Shown here one piece after another: positions 4,994 to 7,022 of a stretch of 7,022 nt of DNA; the first letter of the stretch is position 1, and every line of letters begins with the position of its first letter. Made by a program: the position numbers and the translations under genes. Under the pieces are notes generated by a model. It was not told the origin of the DNA, ran no database searches, and saw nothing but the letters and a program-made list of their open reading frames with translations. Origin of the DNA: an uncultured Eubacteriales bacterium. Its GTDB lineage: Bacteria > Bacillota > Clostridia > Oscillospirales > CAG-272. Location: NCBI GenBank assembly GCA_934467435.1, contig CAKSLR010000067.1, positions 1 through 7,022 of the forward strand. Reading direction: 5' to 3'.

Positions 4994-7022
4994 ATGAGTA
5001 GCAGCACCATCCGCATTGCCCTGGCGGGAAATCCGAACGTCGGCAAGACCACGCTCTTCAATGCCCTGACAGGCTCGAACCAGTTCGTTGGTAACTGGCC
5101 GGGTGTCACGGTGGAAAAGAAAGAAGGCAAATTAAAGAAGCATGACAACGTCGTCATCACCGACCTGCCCGGCATCTATTCCCTCTCCCCCTACACGCTG
5201 GAGGAAGTCGTTGCCCGGAATTACCTGGTCGGGGAGCGGCCGGACGCCGTTCTGGACCTGATCGACGGCACCAACCTGGAAAGAAACCTGTACCTGACGA
5301 CCCAATTGACCGAACTCGGCATCCCGGTGGTCGTTGCCATCAACATGATGGACGTGGTGAAGAAGAACGGCGATAAGATCGACGTTGCCGAACTTTCCCG
5401 CCAACTCGGGTGCAAGGTTGTAGAAATCTCCGCCCTGAAGGGCACCGGCATTATGGAGGCGGCGGAAGAAGCCATCCAGGCTGCCCAGACCGGCAAGACC
5501 CTACCGATGCACAGTTTCTCCGGCTGCGTTGAGCACGCCATTGCCCACATTGAAGAGGCGGCGCTGCACAATCTGCCGGAAGAGCAGCAGCGCTGGTACG
5601 CCGTCAAGATTTTTGAGCGGGACGATAAAGTGCTTTCCCAGTTGAATATCGCCGCCGAGACGATGGCGCACATCGAAAAAGACATCCGCGCCGCGGAGAG
5701 CGAGATGGACGACGATGCGGAAAGCATCATCACCAACGAGCGCTATGTTTACATTTCCACCATCATCAAGAGTTGCTATAAAAAGAAGAATGTCGGCAAA
5801 CTCACCACCTCTGATAAAATCGACCGCGTGGTGACCAACCGTTTCCTCGGCTTGCCGATCTTCGTTCTCATCATGTTCCTCGTGTATTACATCTCGATGG
5901 TAACGGTCGGCAGTTTTGCCACCGACTGGGCAAATGACGGGGTGTTCGGCGATGAAGGCTGGCACGCCTTCGGTGTCGGCGCAGGTGAATATGAAGAAGC
6001 CTCCGGCGAATACAGCGATGCCCTGAACGCCATCAATGCGTTTGTGAAACTGGACCCCGAGGCAGAGGATTTTGATCCTGCCGCGGCGCTGGAAACCATT
6101 CGCAACTTCCACACGGACAAAGCCTTTGGCGAAGTGACCGTGCTGGATGAAGAAACCCTTGCCGAATCCACCTTGAGGGTGTATTTCTCCTCGATTCCCG
6201 GCAACGAGAAGGGGAGTGAGGATGTGTTGCAGGTCACCTATCAGGATGCGCTTGCCTACTTCAAGGACGCGGACGCCTTCTCTGCCCCCGAGGGCAAAGA
6301 CTACGGCTGGTTCGTTCCCAGTATCCCTGCTCTGCTCCGTACGGCGCTGCGGGTAGATGAGGAAAACCCCGTTTGCCCCGAATGGCTCTCCGGGCTGCTG
6401 CTTGACGGTATCGTTGCCGGCGTAGGTGCCGTGCTCGGTTTCGTTCCGCAGATGCTCGTTCTCTTCCTCCTGCTTGCCTTCCTTGAGGCGTGCGGCTACA
6501 TGGCGCGTATCGCCTTCGTGCTGGACCGTATCTTCCGCAAGTTCGGTCTTTCCGGTAAATCGTTTATCCCGATGCTGATCGGTACCGGCTGCGGCGTGCC
6601 CGGCATCATGGCTTCCCGTACCATCGAAAATGAGCGGGATCGCCGTATGACCATTATGACCACTACCTTTATCCCCTGCGGGGCAAAGGTTCCCTTTATC
6701 GCCATGATCGCAGGTGCGCTCTTCGGCGGCTCCGCATGGATCGCCACCAGCGCTTACTTCATCGGTATGGCAGCCATCATCGTATCCGGCATTATGCTGA
6801 AGAAGACCCGTATGTTCGCGGGTGACCCGGCTCCGTTTGTTATGGAGCTGCCCGCTTACCACCTGCCCACCGTCGGCAACGTTCTCCGCTCCATGTGGGA
6901 ACGCGGCTGGGCATTCATCAAGAAGGCAGGGACCATCATTCTGCTTTCCACCATCTTTGTCTGGTTCACGACCTACTTCGGCTTCACGGCAGACGGTTTC
7001 CGTATGCTGACGGAAGAAGAAC
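4994..7022 (+). CDS. feoB: FeoB ferrous iron transporter, 3' end beyond window
   Basis: The main Fe(II) permease of the inner membrane: an N-terminal GTPase domain coupled to a membrane channel. The frame is open from ATG 4994 to the window end (676 codons seen). AAAGGA (4976-4981) is 12 nt upstream. GTPase motifs: G1 GNPNVGKT (12-19), G2 Thr39 in GVTVE, G3 DLPG (57-60), G4 NMMD (117-120), G5 SAL (146-148). A helical domain follows to about 280. TM1 is at about 287-308. TM2 starts near 468 (LLLDGIVAGVGAVLGFVPQ), leading into the first Gate region with GTGCGVPG (530-537) and PCGAK (561-565), whose cysteines are conserved in FeoB proteins. Further helices at about 585-600 and 640-658 follow; the second Gate region lies outside. 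Odd feature: about 150 acidic residues between TM1 and TM2 (about 312-464), far longer than the short loop I know from E. coli-type FeoB. It is third in the feo operon. Confidence 0.97.
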   Translation, partial: MSSSTIRIALAGNPNVGKTTLFNALTGSNQFVGNWPGVTVEKKEGKLKKHDNVVITDLPGIYSLSPYTLEEVVARNYLVGERPDAVLDLIDGTNLERNLYLTTQLTELGIPVVVAINMMDVVKKNGDKIDVAELSRQLGCKVVEISALKGTGIMEAAEEAIQAAQTGKTLPMHSFSGCVEHAIAHIEEAALHNLPEEQQRWYAVKIFERDDKVLSQLNIAAETMAHIEKDIRAAESEMDDDAESIITNERYVYISTIIKSCYKKKNVGKLTTSDKIDRVVTNRFLGLPIFVLIMFLVYYISMVTVGSFATDWANDGVFGDEGWHAFGVGAGEYEEASGEYSDALNAINAFVKLDPEAEDFDPAAALETIRNFHTDKAFGEVTVLDEETLAESTLRVYFSSIPGNEKGSEDVLQVTYQDALAYFKDADAFSAPEGKDYGWFVPSIPALLRTALRVDEENPVCPEWLSGLLLDGIVAGVGAVLGFVPQMLVLFLLLAFLEACGYMARIAFVLDRIFRKFGLSGKSFIPMLIGTGCGVPGIMASRTIENERDRRMTIMTTTFIPCGAKVPFIAMIAGALFGGSAWIATSAYFIGMAAIIVSGIMLKKTRMFAGDPAPFVMELPAYHLPTVGNVLRSMWERGWAFIKKAGTIILLSTIFVWFTTYFGFTADGFRMLTEEE

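Noticed and set aside
5501..6862. Long minus-strand open frame opposite feoB (453 codons)
   Set aside because: It is antisense to a clear FeoB with all its motifs; its His/Gly-rich composition is that of a shadow frame in GC-rich coding DNA.

Overview
The window looks like a chromosomal segment of a moderately GC-rich Gram-positive anaerobe, most likely a gut Clostridia of the Oscillospiraceae/Ruminococcaceae kind. This is inferred from strong AGGAGG-type ribosome binding sites, TTGACA/TATAAT promoters with 17-bp spacers, a FeoA-FeoA-FeoB operon beside a short DtxR-family repressor, a YgjV-family protein, a GufA-like ZIP transporter and a tRNA with encoded CCA. No mobile element, CRISPR array or phage gene was seen.

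Left part (1-1000, + strand): a complete uracil-DNA glycosylase gene (ung), a probable terminator, then a stand-alone tRNA-Leu(UAG) with its own consensus promoter and a strong terminator that also works in the opposite direction.

Second part (1050-2123, - strand): a decayed sialidase-like (Asp-box) gene. It keeps a perfect promoter and ribosome binding site, but the reading frame changes near 1750, an in-frame TAG lies at 1419-1421, and the middle of the protein appears to be missing.

Third part (2203-4386): three minus-strand genes. A DtxR-family metal-dependent repressor (GTG start at 4146) and a YgjV-family membrane protein form a tight pair ending in a hairpin terminator. A ZIP metal transporter follows, with an operator-like palindrome upstream.

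Right part (4334-7022, + strand): the feo ferrous-iron uptake operon, read divergently from the repressor. It has a perfect consensus promoter, an 18-bp palindrome at the transcription start, two different feoA genes, an intergenic segment with a terminator-like hairpin and another palindrome, and feoB, which runs off the window. feoB is open in frame from 4994 to 7022.

The unifying observation is a palindrome of the form GGTTAG-N6-CTAACC at three places: the feo promoter, the ZIP upstream region, and just before feoB. With the repressor encoded between them, the simplest model is a local iron regulon in which the DtxR-like protein controls feo and the ZIP gene when metal is plentiful. The repressor's own promoter shows no such site. 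The unusual points are the internal third site, the extracytoplasmic insertion of about 150 residues in FeoB, and the pairing of the repressor with a YgjV-family gene.
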